From Loripinus fragilis (Eukaryota > Mollusca > Bivalvia > Lucinida > Lucinidae), in the NCBI GenBank assembly GCA_964019695.1, contig OZ026525.1:87620779-87684778 (forward strand): 64,000 nucleotides of DNA, given 5' to 3'. Both the position numbers and the translations under genes were made by a program. Positions 55,261 to 64,000 of this stretch are shown in pieces. The notes beneath the pieces are model-generated. The model ran no database searches, was not told the DNA's origin, and was given only the letters and a program-made list of their open reading frames with translations. Every line of letters starts with the position of its first letter. Position 1 is the first letter of the stretch.

Positions 55261-55591
55261 GGAAGTAAAATGGCAAATACCCTGAATATCCCTAAAACCC
55301 TAGACTAGGTAATGGTCTGTTTATAAAAGTGTTGTTAATGGAAACAAGTAAACAATTGTAATGATAGTTTTTTCCTTTCTGTGTGGTTATGTTCATGGCT
55401 AGTTTTTAAATATAGTTGACTTCAGTGGTGTTCTAGCATTTAGAAAAGCCACACAAAATGGGAATGTTGTGTTTATATGAAAATTGATTTTAAAGCAATA
55501 TTTGAAGAGTTCTAGGACTGGGGAAAAAGGTACAAAAACCCCTATGCAAGTCTCAAACATCGTACTAGTAAAATATATTATAAAAATCACT
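55261..55591. other. No gene recognised
   Basis: Non-coding. Confidence 0.3.
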
Positions 55592-55655
55592 CACGAGTGT
55601 GAGGTGGGGATAGAAAAATCCATATCGATGATCACTGTTTGGCATTTGATTAGTG
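55592..55655 (+). repeat. Single arm of the 51776 hairpin family
   Basis: GGTGGGGATAGAAAAATCCA, TGATCACTGTTTGGCAT matches the left arm of 51776-51891. The other arm is absent; the foldback element begins just after. Confidence 0.65.
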
Positions 55656-55663
55656 ACGTACAT

Positions 55664-55735
55664 AAAGTTAGCCGCCGGTTGCCGGTTGCCGATTCGAATC
55701 GGCAACCGGCAACTAGTTGCCAGTTGCCGATTCAA
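55664..55735 (+). repeat. Left terminal inverted repeat of the foldback
   Basis: AAAGTTAGCCGCCGGTTGCC, then GGTTGCCGATTCGAATCGGC and AACTAGTTGCCAGTTGCCGA. Contains its own small palindrome GCCGATTCGAATCGGC. Confidence 0.88.
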
Positions 55736-55811
55736 TTTTAAGCCCCTATCGGCAACTGGCAACTAGTTGCCGGTTGTCGATTCAAAACTATTTTTTAAAC
55801 AAGTCTGATAC

Positions 55812-55985
55812 GACAAATCCTACACATACAAGACCTTACCCCTATCCGAACCAACACATACGTTACCCCTGTCCTACCTAACACCACGCCTATCCTTATC
55901 GTGCCCAAACGCTACTCTATCCGTTACCTGCAGTTTCCTATTACAATACCTTACTCCTTTCTGAACCAACACATCCTACCCTACC
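55812..55985 (+). repeat. CCTACC-rich segment, duplicated at 56565
   Basis: Words such as CCGAACCAACACATACGTTA, CCCCTGTCCTACC, CCTATCCTTATCGT, CAGTTTCCTATTAC recur at 56565-56705 (CCGAACCAAAACATACATTA, CTCCTGTCCTACC, CCTATCCTTATCGTACC). Strong C/A strand bias. Confidence 0.7.
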
Positions 55986-55989
55986 CGAT

Positions 55990-56105
55990 CCCCCACCTTT
56001 ACTTTTCTTACCAACATATGTTGTGGGTACTCAAAAGAACCGTCTCAATGAGACGGTTCTTTTGAGCACCCAAAACATATGCTAAAAACTGGGGGTAAGA
56101 AAATA
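55990..56105. repeat. AACATATGTTGTGGGTGCTC hairpin family, copy 2 (nested)
   Basis: CAACATATGTTGTGGGTACT, CAAAAGAACCGTCTC AAT GAGACGGTTCTTTTG, AGCACCCAAAACATATGC, then GGGGTAAGAAAATATTTACA. The stem is nearly perfect. It sits inside the foldback. Confidence 0.85.
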
Positions 56106-56393
56106 TTTACAATTTTACGCTGAAATTTTGTGCAATTCATAAAATGCTCGTTTGAATAGCATACAGAGAATACTCTGGTAAGAAGTAGACTGAGTTGGTC
56201 TAGGCCTTTTTGGTAAGCAGCTACTGGTAGTGTTTGAAAAAGAATCTGCACTGAGAGTCTGAGACAAAAATGCATGCAAAATAACCCTGCAGGAGCAGCT
56301 TGTAAGGGCTATTGGCTGTAGACTACACCATTTATACCCAGCATGCAAAGAGTTAACTTAAGTTACATGGCATGATGAGTGAAAGTTTTCAGG

Positions 56394-56556
56394 GTTATAC
56401 GTGAGATCAGGATTTTGAGGCTGACTTTCATAGGATTATACGCTAGTTCAGGATTTTGAGGCTGACTTTCTAGGATTATACGCGATTTCAGGATTTTGAG
56501 GCTGACTTTCATAGGATTATACGCGAGTTCAGGATTTTGAGGCTGACTTTCATAGA
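56394..56556 (+). repeat. ~40-bp tandem repeat, 4 units
   Basis: Unit GGATTATACGCGAGTTCAGG ATTTTGAGGCTGACTTTCATA starting near 56394, 56434, 56474 and 56514. It ends in CTGACTTTCATAGAAAGTCAG, a small palindrome. Confidence 0.9.
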
Positions 56557-57195
56557 AAGTCAGTCTCAAACTCTACCCCTTGTCTACAGTTTCCTATTGC
56601 CATTACAAATAGAATACCTTACCCTTACCCGAACCAAAACATACATTACTCCTGTCCTACCATATATAACCCCGCACCTATCCTTATCGTACCAAACCCT
56701 TCTCTACTCCCAGTTAACGATTCAGATACCAGTTGCCGATTCAGTTGCCGATTCAAAAACACAAGTTCGAATCGACAACCGGCAACTAGTTGCCGGTGTC
56801 GATTCGAAAAACAGTTATTATTTTTTCTAGGGTGCAAATAGACATTTATGCGCCAGGTACCAAAACAAACCAAGCCATAACTTTGTTTCAAAAGTAATTG
56901 TAGCCATGTTTTTAAAACAGTTGCCGATTCAGATTGCAGTTGCCGATTCGAAAGTACAAGCTCGAATCGGCAACCGGCAACTTTCTAGTTGCCGATTCGA
57001 AAAGATAAGTTATTATTGTCTAGCTTTGAATGTTGGTAGCCATATTTCAGCAACGGTTGCCTATTCAGATTGTAGTTGCCGATTCAGTTGCCGATTCAAA
57101 AACACAAGTCCGAATCGGCAACCGGCAACTAGTTGCCAGTTGCCGATTTGAAAAACATTTATTGTTGTTTCTAGGGTGCAGATAGTCATTTATGC

Positions 57196-57332
57196 ACCAG
57201 AGGCGAGTTCAATAATGCGAGTGCTCGCCGAGCGCTCCTTGATTGGTACCTATCTTTATTCATAACGTGTAAAGCCGGACATCAGTACAACGAGCGCCCG
57301 AGAGCGCTCGCATTATTGAACTTGCCTCTGGT
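57196..57332. mobile_element. ACCAGAGGC MITE, short copy
   Basis: ACCAGAGGCGAGTTCAATAA TGCGAGTGCTCG and its complement CGAGCGCTCGCATTATTG, AACTTGCCTCTGGT: arms of about 42 bp, total 137 bp. Confidence 0.85.
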
Positions 57333-57503
57333 ACCAAAACGAACCAAGCGCTAGCTTTTTTTCAAGAATGACGGTAGCTATATTTTGGCAACAGTTGCCG
57401 ATTCAGATTGTAGTTGCCGATTCAAAAACCAAAGTCCGAACCGGCAACCGATTCGAAAAGCCAGTTATTATTAATTTTAGGGTGCAGATAGTCACTATCT
57501 ATG

Positions 57504-57942
57504 CACCAGAGGCGTGTTCAAAAATGCGAGCGCCCGGAACGCTATCGAGTGCTTTCTCCCTGAACGCAAGCGCTCGCCAAGGTGCTTGCAAGCGCTCGCT
57601 ATTCAAGTCGATAGGTGTATCGCCCGAAAATCAAAGATGGCTACCAAAACAATACCAAAACAATAATGTGTTTTCGTGAGGGACTATGCACGCAATATTG
57701 TCAGATTCAACTTTCGGAATGACGATGAATGTTTCTTTGTGTGGATAAATGAAATGCAACAATTTAAACTGAAGGTAGGACGGTCTTTTGCTTTGATTTC
57801 CAACCATTTGGGGGGATTTGATTTGTTTGTTACTGGGCGCCGCCATTTTTTATTAAGCGAGCGCTCGCGATCGTTCAACAACGTAATAATCACACTGACA
57901 AGCGCTCGGTCGAGCGCTCGAACTGTTGAACTCGCCTCTGGT
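57504..57942. mobile_element. ACCAGAGGC MITE, long copy
   Basis: 439 bp. Ends ACCAGAGGCGTGTTCAAAAA TGCGAGCGC and GAGCGCTCGAACTGTTGAAC TCGCCTCTGGT. A second GAGCGCTCGC pair lies near 57857. The 110-135 codon frames here overlap the arms and show no domain. Confidence 0.82.
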
Positions 57943-58176
57943 AGCGAAACGAACCAAGCGCTAGCTTTGTTTAGTAGCCATGTTTTGGAAATAGTTGCCG
58001 ATCCAGATTGCAATGGCGGTTCAGTTGTCTATTCAAAAAAAAAGTTCGAATTCCGATTCGGAAAAAACATTATTAATGTCTAGCTTTGTTTCAAGGATGC
58101 TAGTAGACATATTTTGGCAACAGTTGCCGATTCAGATTGTAGTTGCCGATTCAGTTGCCGATTCTAAAACCAAAAT

Positions 58177-59090
58177 CCGAATCGTCAACCGGCAACTCAG
58201 TTGCTTGTTGCCGATTCAAATGCTCCTTCTAAATGTAGTTTGTACTGTTGAAGTATGCTCATGGTTGATTCAAAAAATTTTGCACTGCTCCACAATGCTC
58301 ATGACCATTTAAAATGCCAGTAGCCAATTTATTTGACGATTTGAGACCCAAATCCGAATCGGCAACTGGCAACTCAGTTGCCTGTTGCCGATTCAAGCAA
58401 GTGCTCATTCTAAATAAAGTTTGTACTGTTCAAGTATGCTCATGGTTGTTTCACAAAAGTTTGCACTGCTCCACAATGCTCATAGCCATTTAAAATGCCA
58501 GTAGCCAAATTATTTGACTGTTTGAAAACAAAATCCGAATCGGCAACTGGCAACTCAGTTGCCTGTTGCCGATACAAATGCTCATTCTAAATAAAGTTTG
58601 TACTGTTCAAATATGCTCATGGTTGATTCAAAAAAGTTTGCACTGCTCCACAATGCTCATAGCCGATTTGAAAACAAAATCCGAATCAGCAACTGGCAAC
58701 TGAGTTGCCTGTTGCTTATTCAAATGCTCATTCTAAATAAAGTTTGTACTGTTCAAATATGCTCATGGTTGATTCAAAATGTTTGCACTGCTCCACAATG
58801 CTCATAGCCATTTAAAATGCCAGTAGCCAATTTATTTGACGATTTGAGAACAAAATCCGAATCAGCAACTGGCAACTCAGTGGCCAGTTGCCGATTCAAA
58901 TGCTCATTCTAAACTTCAAGTATGCTCATGGATGATTCAAAATGTTTGCACTGCTCCACAATGCTCATAGCCATTTAAAATGCCAGTAGCCAATTCAGTT
59001 GACGATTTGAGAACAAAATCCGAATCGGCAACTGGCAACTCAGTTGCCTGTTGCCGATTCAAATGCTCATTCTAAATAAAGTTGCCAGTT
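58177..59090 (+). repeat. Forward ~177-bp tandem array, 6 units
   Basis: Units begin CCGAATCGGCAACTGGCAAC at 58177, 58354, 58535, 58681, 58857 and 59020; spacings 177, 181, 146, 176 and 163. Each has AATGCTCATTCTAAATAAAG, TTTGTACTGTTCAAGTATGC, TTTGCACTGCTCCACAATGC and ATGCCAGTAGCCAATT. Confidence 0.95.
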
Positions 59091-60429
59091 GCCGATTCGG
59101 ATTTTGTTTTCAAATCGTCAAGTAAATTGGCTACTGGCATTTTAAATGGCTATGAGCATTGTGGAGCAGTGCAAACTTTTTTTAAAACTACCATAAGCAT
59201 ATTTGAGCAGTACAAACTTTATTTAGAATGAGCATTTGAATCGGCAACAGGCAACTTGCAACTCAGTTGCCGATTCGGAATTTGTTCTCAAATCGCCAAA
59301 TTAATTGGCTACTGGCATTTTAAATAGCTTTGAGCATTGTGGAGCAGTGCAAACTTTTTTAAATCAACCATGAGCATATTTGAACAGTACAAACTTTATT
59401 TAGAATGAGCATTTGAATCGGCAACAGGCAACTTGCAACTCAGTTGCCGATTCGGAATTTGTTCTCAAATCGCCAAATTAATTGGCTACTGGCATTTTAA
59501 ATAGCTTTGAGCATTGTGGAGCAGTGCAAACTTTTTTAAATCAACCATGAGCATATTTGAACAGTACAAACTTTATTTAGAATGAGCATTTGAATCGGCA
59601 ACAGGCAACTTGCAACTCAGTTGCCGATTCGGAATTTGTTCTCAAATCGCCAAATTAATTGGCTACTGGCATTTTAAATAGCTTTGAGCATTGTGGAGCA
59701 GTGCAAACTTTTTTAAATCAACCATGAGCATATTTGAACAGTACAAATTTTATTTAGAATGAGCATTTGAATCGGCAACAGGCAACTGACTTGCCAGTTG
59801 CCGATTCGGATTTTGTTCTCCAATCGTCAAATGAATTGGCTACTGGCATTTTAAATGGCTATGAGCATTGTGGAGCAGTGCAAACTTTTTTAAATCAACA
59901 ATGAGCATAATGAGCATATTTGAACAGTACAAACTTAAATGTGAATGAGCATTTGAATCGGCAGCAGGCAACTCAGTTGCCAGCTGCCGATTCGGATTTT
60001 GTTCTCAAATCGTCAAATAAATTGGCTTCTGGCATTTTAAATGGCTATGAGCATTGTGGAGCAGTGCAAACATTTTGAATCAGCCATGAGTATACTTGAA
60101 CAGTAAACTTTATTTAGAATGAGCATTTGAATCGGCAACAGGCAACTCAGTTGCCAGTTGCCGATTCGGATTTTGTTTTCAAATCGTCAAATAAATTGGC
60201 TACTGGCATTTTAAATGGCTATGAGCATTGTTGAGCAGTGCAAACTTTTTTAAATCAACCATGAGCATATTTGAACAGTACAAATTTTATTTAGAATGAG
60301 CATTTGAATCGGCAACAGGCAACTGAGTTGCCAGTTGCCGATTCGGAGTATGCTCTCAAATCGTCAAATAAATTGGCTACTGGCATTTTAAATGGCTATG
60401 AGCATTGTGGAGCAGTGTGTTTTTATTTT
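59091..60429 (-). repeat. Reverse ~177-bp tandem array, 8 units
   Basis: The same unit inverted. GCCGATTCGG starts at 59091, 59269, 59446, 59623, 59800, 59986, 60160 and 60337; spacings 178, 177, 177, 177, 186, 174, 177. The units starting 59269, 59446 and 59623 are almost identical and share a TGCAACTCAGTTGCC variant, showing recent local duplication. Confidence 0.95.
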
Positions 60430-60498
60430 GAATCGGCAACTGGCAACTAGTTGCCGGTTGCCGATTGAATAGGCAACCGGCAACCGGCGGCTAACTTT
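60430..60498 (-). repeat. Right terminal inverted repeat of the foldback
   Basis: GAATCGGCAACTGGCAACTA, GTTGCCGGTTGCCGATTGAA and GGCAACCGGCGGCTAACTTT. Confidence 0.88.
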
Positions 60499-60506
60499 AC
60501 GTTCAT

Positions 60507-61303
60507 ATTACTTGCTTGTGTTCCATTTCCGAAATTTCCTGCGTAATTGGGGTTCCTTTGACTTAAGTAATATTAGCATATCGTCCTGGTAATTCTGTTA
60601 AAATGACACGTCATGTGTTCTTGCATAACGAATGCAATAAGTGATGAAAATTAGGCATGCAAGACCGCGAACTCGGTTATTAGCGGCAAACTTGAGCTGG
60701 TTACCAGCAAACGGTATAGGATGGCATGTGCGCTGAGCGAAGACTCAGATTACGCTGCGCATATGCGCAGCGTGATCAGAGTCTTTGCTAGGCGCTCTAT
60801 GGTTAGACAAGGGTTAAACGTTTCTTCATGCAGAAAACTACGACTCTAATCGGAGTGTGCGGTCGCGCGGACTGAATTCAATCTTTGCTGTGCGCACATG
60901 CCATTTAGTACCATATACTGGGTACCGGCTTTAATTATTACAATACAAATCTATTGTTCCAGTCATGTAATAGCCTAACAAATCGACTAAGCGGATTACC
61001 GGATATTCATTAAAATACCGGAAGTACCATAAAGAACGAATTTAGGTCAGCTGCGGGAAACATCTCGGCATAAACGCAAGTGAAACATTGAAATTAAACT
61101 TTTGATCCGAGACCGTTATTGAATGACTGTAATGACAATTGCTAGCTCGCACGCTTACAGAATACAGTTGGCCATAGTTGGGAGCAATAGTGCTACTGTT
61201 GCACATGCTACATTAAATGCAGTAAAGCGGGGGAAATATGCGAAACAAATTGCGTGGATCCAAACTGAGGAGTCCACATCGTTTGCAAAAAAAAACATCT
61301 GCT
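60507..61303. other. No gene; one divergent hairpin
   Basis: At 60735-60791, GCGAAGACTCAGATTACGCT, GCGCA TATGCGC and AGCGTGATCAGAGTCTTTGC form a strong hairpin resembling the GCAAAGGCTC variants near 1351 and 9685. The rest is non-coding. Confidence 0.5.
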
Positions 61304-61400
61304 CAGAGAGAGAGAGAGAGAGACAGAGAGACAGAGAGAGACAGAGAGGGAGAAAGAGATCGAGAGCAGACAGACAGACAGAGAGAGAGAGAGAGAGAGA
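61304..61400 (+). repeat. Imperfect (GA)n / GACA microsatellite
   Basis: GAGAGAGAGAGAGAGACAGA with CAGACAGACAGACAGAGAG later. The Arg/Glu and Leu/Ser frames over it are artefacts. Confidence 0.95.
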
Positions 61401-61833
61401 TGATTACATAAAGGAGCTCTAGCGATAAGGCGTATATTTACCCTAGTTGACATGATCACAAAACCAAAATTTTTAAATTGCCCTAATATTTTTAAAATTG
61501 GACTGGTTCGGTAGTAAAATATGCATAGAAAGCACCAAAATAGGTTTCAAAGCGATCCATCATTTACAAAGCCGTGAAAACTTGCGCCTTCTACTCCCAC
61601 CCCTCATTTTACGTCTTTAGACTGGGTGCCGTTTAGACGATAGTTTTAGTAAATCCTTTGCAGGTTTTCAAAAAGTAAAAGTGCTAAAATATTAAGGATA
61701 TAAGTGCCCTTCATTTCCAAAACTTTGCGGTATTCCTTCTGCCCATGCGTACGAAATATACTTAAAATTGTGACGTTTGTCATTGAAAACATGAAAATAG
61801 CGTCTTTCAGTTTGTTTTTAGATGCTTTCCCCC

Positions 61834-61936
61834 CCCCCCCCCCCCTAGACCCAAGATGCCCTTTGGACAATTAAATGTCACTATACAAATATATAACATA
61901 TGTAAATGGCGTCTTGGGTCTAGGGGGGGGGAAAGG
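61834..61936. repeat. Inverted TAGACCCAAGATGCC repeat with C/G runs
   Basis: A C-run and CTAGACCCAAGATGCC on the left, GGCGTCTTGGGTCTAG and a G-run on the right, about 100 bp in total. Confidence 0.65.
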
Positions 61937-62527
61937 GGTTGTATAAGCGAAAGAAGACATTAAATATCTGACAAAAATAGACCATTATGCAAAATGGTCG
62001 TTTTTATTGTACATCAACTGTATAAATAGTTTTATTGTACAAAGCGTGGCTCCCTGTTTAACGGTCTAGTTCCCATATATGTTACTGAATAACAAGCACA
62101 GTTGATGATCGAAATAAATTCTCATTCAATAAGAAGTAGATTTATTGCATGCATGAAGGAAAACCCGTTTTAAATATACAAATTTGGGCAGAGGTGCATC
62201 GACGGCTCGTCTATATATATTTGTTGAATGTGCCTAGTTTCTCCAGTCGTTATTTCAACAAAATAAAACGAACGTCTCTTTTAGGGAGAGTGGTCGCCTT
62301 ATCGCTAGAAATTCTTCAGTTGTCTTCTTGCTATCATATGGCTGCTCTTGCCTTACATACCGTGGGTGGACCAGAAAAGCGTGATTGTGGCATTTCTTAG
62401 GCATACATGTACTCATGGGTACATTGGTATTTATCATTCAAGCAAAATGAAGCAGCAGATAATGTCAGCGGATGAAATTTTCAGAATTGTGCGGAGTCTG
62501 TGTTAAAACGTATTGTCCCAGAAATTA
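61937..62527. other. No gene recognised
   Basis: Non-coding; the 83-codon frame at 62149-62400 has no recognised domain. Confidence 0.35.
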
Positions 62528-62590
62528 TTTTGGAAAACTCAAAAGAGCCATCTCAAGAAACGGTTCTTTTGAGTGTCCACAACATGTGTT
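62528..62590. repeat. AACATATGTTGTGG-type hairpin, short relative
   Basis: AACTCAAAAGAGCCATCTC AAG AAACGGTTCTTTTGAGTGTC CACAACATGTGTT shares the GTTCTTTTGAG / CTCAAAAGA stem of the copy at 55990. Confidence 0.6.
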
Positions 62591-63204
62591 TTAGACGCGA
62601 GGTAGAAAAAACGCACTCCATTATAAAGATTTGATCATTCTTTGCCAAAACCCTTTTACACCGATATACTGTTGTGATTTTACAATATATTCAAGAATGT
62701 GAAGGCTGTGTTGTGGCATGGTGTGTGTGAGTTTCATATCCATCGGCACAGATACAGGTGTTTATGGAACGCACTATGTATGTGTGTGTTTGTGTATATG
62801 ATGTGTATATTTGGGACTCATGAACTATGACGTGAGAAAATCTGGCTGTACGATTTGGCTCCAGTGCGGCTGTTACTGATTTCATGTGCAATTAAGTATT
62901 GTAGTCTTAGTAGTTTAACTTATAGTTTAGCTGTAAGGCTAATCTCTATGACAGTTTTTCTCATGGCAGGGCTCATGTATATGTTTTTTAGAAAAAAAGT
63001 TTTAGAATTGTTAATATCTAAAGAATTTAAATTCTTACTGTATCTCAAAATTCTTTTAGAATGGCAATTGTATATGTACTTATGTATTTTATATGTAAGA
63101 TATGTTTCATTGTATACACTGGTGAGACAAAAATAAACGATACTTACTTACTAATTGTTGTTTCAAGCAATCTGAATAGGCTCTAAGTATCATTGTTTTC
63201 AACA
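62591..63204. other. No gene recognised
   Basis: Non-coding, AT-rich. TATGTGTGTGTTTGTGTATA near 62776 is a weak GT repeat. Confidence 0.35.
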
Positions 63205-63655
63205 AATTGTTTTATCACATGATGTCGCGTCTTGGAGTGAAATAACGCCATACAATAAAATCGATAAAGCACTAGTGGTTTACAGATTTTCGGGAAACAG
63301 TATGACGACAAAAACAACGTTGCGTACATAATACCAAAATCATAACGTTTTTAGGCGAGAATTGAGATTTCAAAGTAGTCTTAATGTCAAATGATTCATA
63401 TAAGCAGTATTGCTTGTTTTCAAATCATGTTTTCTGCTTATATATTATTGTATTGTTGAAACATGCTTTGTATTTTCGAAATAAATATTGTTTAAACTAA
63501 ATGATAATAAGAATCTTACATTCGTGCTCTTGTATTATTGAATTCATTCAGTTCGTTGCGAAAATGAGATAAAATGCTCGGTAAGCCTCGCATTTTACCT
63601 CTTCTTCCCAACTCGGTTTAATAAATTCGATAAAACATGAGTTCTCATGTCAGAT
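63205..63655 (-). repeat. Family A element, full copy on the minus strand, with an internal insert
   Basis: Plus strand shows, in reversed order, ATGATGTCGCGTCTTGGAGT, GCACTAGTGGTTTACAG, then TAATGTCAAATGAT. About 110 bp of unrelated AT-rich DNA (63395-63505) follows before TTACATTCGTGCTCTTGTAT, the ATAAAATGCTCGGTAAGCCT hairpin and AAACATGAGTTCTCATGT. Confidence 0.75.
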
Positions 63656-63704
63656 TCACTATTACTCTTGACTAGATACATTGTGGCTTCATTCAAGCTG
63701 CTGC

Positions 63705-63960
63705 TTCAGGGGTTAATCCTCAAAGCGCCAAGACAAAAATGCATCTGACAATGTCGTCTGCTGAAGTCGTCTGCTGCAAATAATTGCTTAACATTACTGA
63801 CGAATTAAGTATAGAAGCAAACAACGTAGACCCAGAACAGACTGCTCCTATAGGAGCCGTCTGATCTAGGTCCACACTGTTTGCCACAGAGGCTTCTTAA
63901 ACATTTCAGCAGACGAGAAAAGCAGACGACTTTTGTTGCGATTGGCGCAGTAAATCTCTG
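63705..63960. mobile_element. AAAGCGCCA-type TIR mini-element with hairpin copy 9
   Basis: Ends GGTTAATCCTCAAAGCGCCA and GTTGCGATTGGCGCAGTAAA are inverted, with GTCGTCTGCTGAAGTCGTCT / AGCAGACGAGAAAAGCAGAC inside. Core hairpin 63817-63884: GCAAACAACGTAGACCCAGA, inner CAGACTGCTCC TATA GGAGCCGTCTG, GGTCCACACTGTTTGC. Confidence 0.82.
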
Positions 63961-63969
63961 TTTTTCATT

Positions 63970-64000
63970 CTGGATACCGGCAAATAGGTACTTTGGCAAA
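63970..64000 (+). repeat. Start of another hairpin element, cut by the window end
   Basis: GGTACTTTGGCAAA equals the left flank and first bases of the hairpin at 38957, where it leads into GCAAACAGTG. Confidence 0.55.

Larger units (their letters stand above)
56710..58176 (+). repeat. Degraded ~200-bp GTTGCCGATTC units, two with nested MITEs
   Basis: About five units. Each has CAGTTGCCGATTCAGATTG, a GCAACCGGCAACTAGTTGCC core, TTATTATT, CTAGGGTGCAGATAG..TTTATGC, ACCAAAACGAACCAAGC and TAGCTTTGTTTCAA. Units near 56916 and 57990 lack the middle part. Two units carry insertions at one and the same position. Confidence 0.75.
55664..60498. mobile_element. 4.8-kb foldback element with satellite-like arms
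   Basis: Left end AAAGTTAGCCGCCGGTTGCC and right end GGCAACCGGCGGCTAACTTT are inverted, and the match goes on for about 70 bp (GGTTGCCGATTC, GGCAACCGGCAACTAGTTGC). Flanks ACGTACAT (55656-55663) and ACGTTCAT (60499-60506) form an 8-bp duplication with one mismatch. The interior has a CCTACC-rich stretch, degraded ~200-bp units with nested insertions (56.7-58.1 kb), then two opposed tandem arrays. No transposase frame. An 8-bp duplication is usual for hAT elements; long ends made of short tandem repeats are known for foldback elements. The class is therefore uncertain. Confidence 0.82.

Noticed and set aside
57676..58083. 135-codon frame inside the foldback element
   Set aside because: It runs through one arm of a nested MITE and into GTTGCCGATTC repeats; no domain visible.
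58177..60429. CRISPR or integron-like cassette array
   Set aside because: Repeats are head-to-tail satellite units in two opposed blocks; no spacers, no cas genes, no integrase in the element.

Overview
The window is a piece of animal nuclear genome, most likely from a marine bivalve mollusc. It is AT-rich, carries no operons and no prokaryote-type genes, and is packed with tRNA-derived SINEs, short hairpin elements, TA-flanked DNA-transposon remnants, microsatellites and repeats whose tails end in GACGGACGGAC-like runs, a texture familiar from clam and oyster genomes. The taxonomic call is an inference from texture. I found no exon of an ordinary host gene that I can defend; almost every sizeable open frame is a shadow or a piece of a mobile element.

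Layout. 0-10.8 kb: a field of hairpin mini-elements (two recurrent small families, a ~320-bp family here called A, and a ~400-bp family B nested inside an A copy), two tRNA-derived SINE families, a CA/GA microsatellite. 10.85-13.75 kb: a decayed Penelope-like reverse transcriptase fragment followed by its 3' region and a ~260-bp-period repeat array. 14.3-20.3 kb: a ~375-bp TIR mini-element and a pair of inverted ~310-bp repeat copies. 20.8-25.3 kb: a composite block with inverted and direct repeats around a decayed protein-coding remnant that is split by a SINE with a 13-bp target-site duplication. 25.92-32.14 kb: a TA-flanked mariner-type TIR element carrying an almost complete Ty3/gypsy retrotransposon (132-bp LTRs, PBS, gag-pol, PPT). 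32.8-45.0 kb: more hairpin elements, a GC-rich repeat triplet, a 33-bp minisatellite, and a mariner transposase pseudogene (DD34D). 45.3-55.6 kb: a second copy of the 375-bp MITE, further retroelement fragments, a 777-bp TA-flanked element and two ~800-bp elements with long inverted ends. 55.66-60.50 kb: a 4.8-kb foldback element built from GTTGCCGATTC modules, with two opposed tandem arrays of ~177-bp units. 60.5-64.0 kb: a GA-rich microsatellite, more A-family sequence and hairpins; the last bases appear to enter another hairpin element cut by the window edge.

How it works together: this is a transposon graveyard with several nested layers rather than a gene cluster. The two most unusual structures are (1) the 4.8-kb foldback with satellite-like arms and an 8-bp near-duplication at its ends, and (2) a ~65-bp hairpin module whose outer arms are conserved while the inner stem differs between copies yet stays self-complementary, and which sits inside several otherwise different TIR elements. 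No element in the window looks capable of moving by itself: every transposase or reverse transcriptase seen carries stops, frameshifts or lost catalytic residues.
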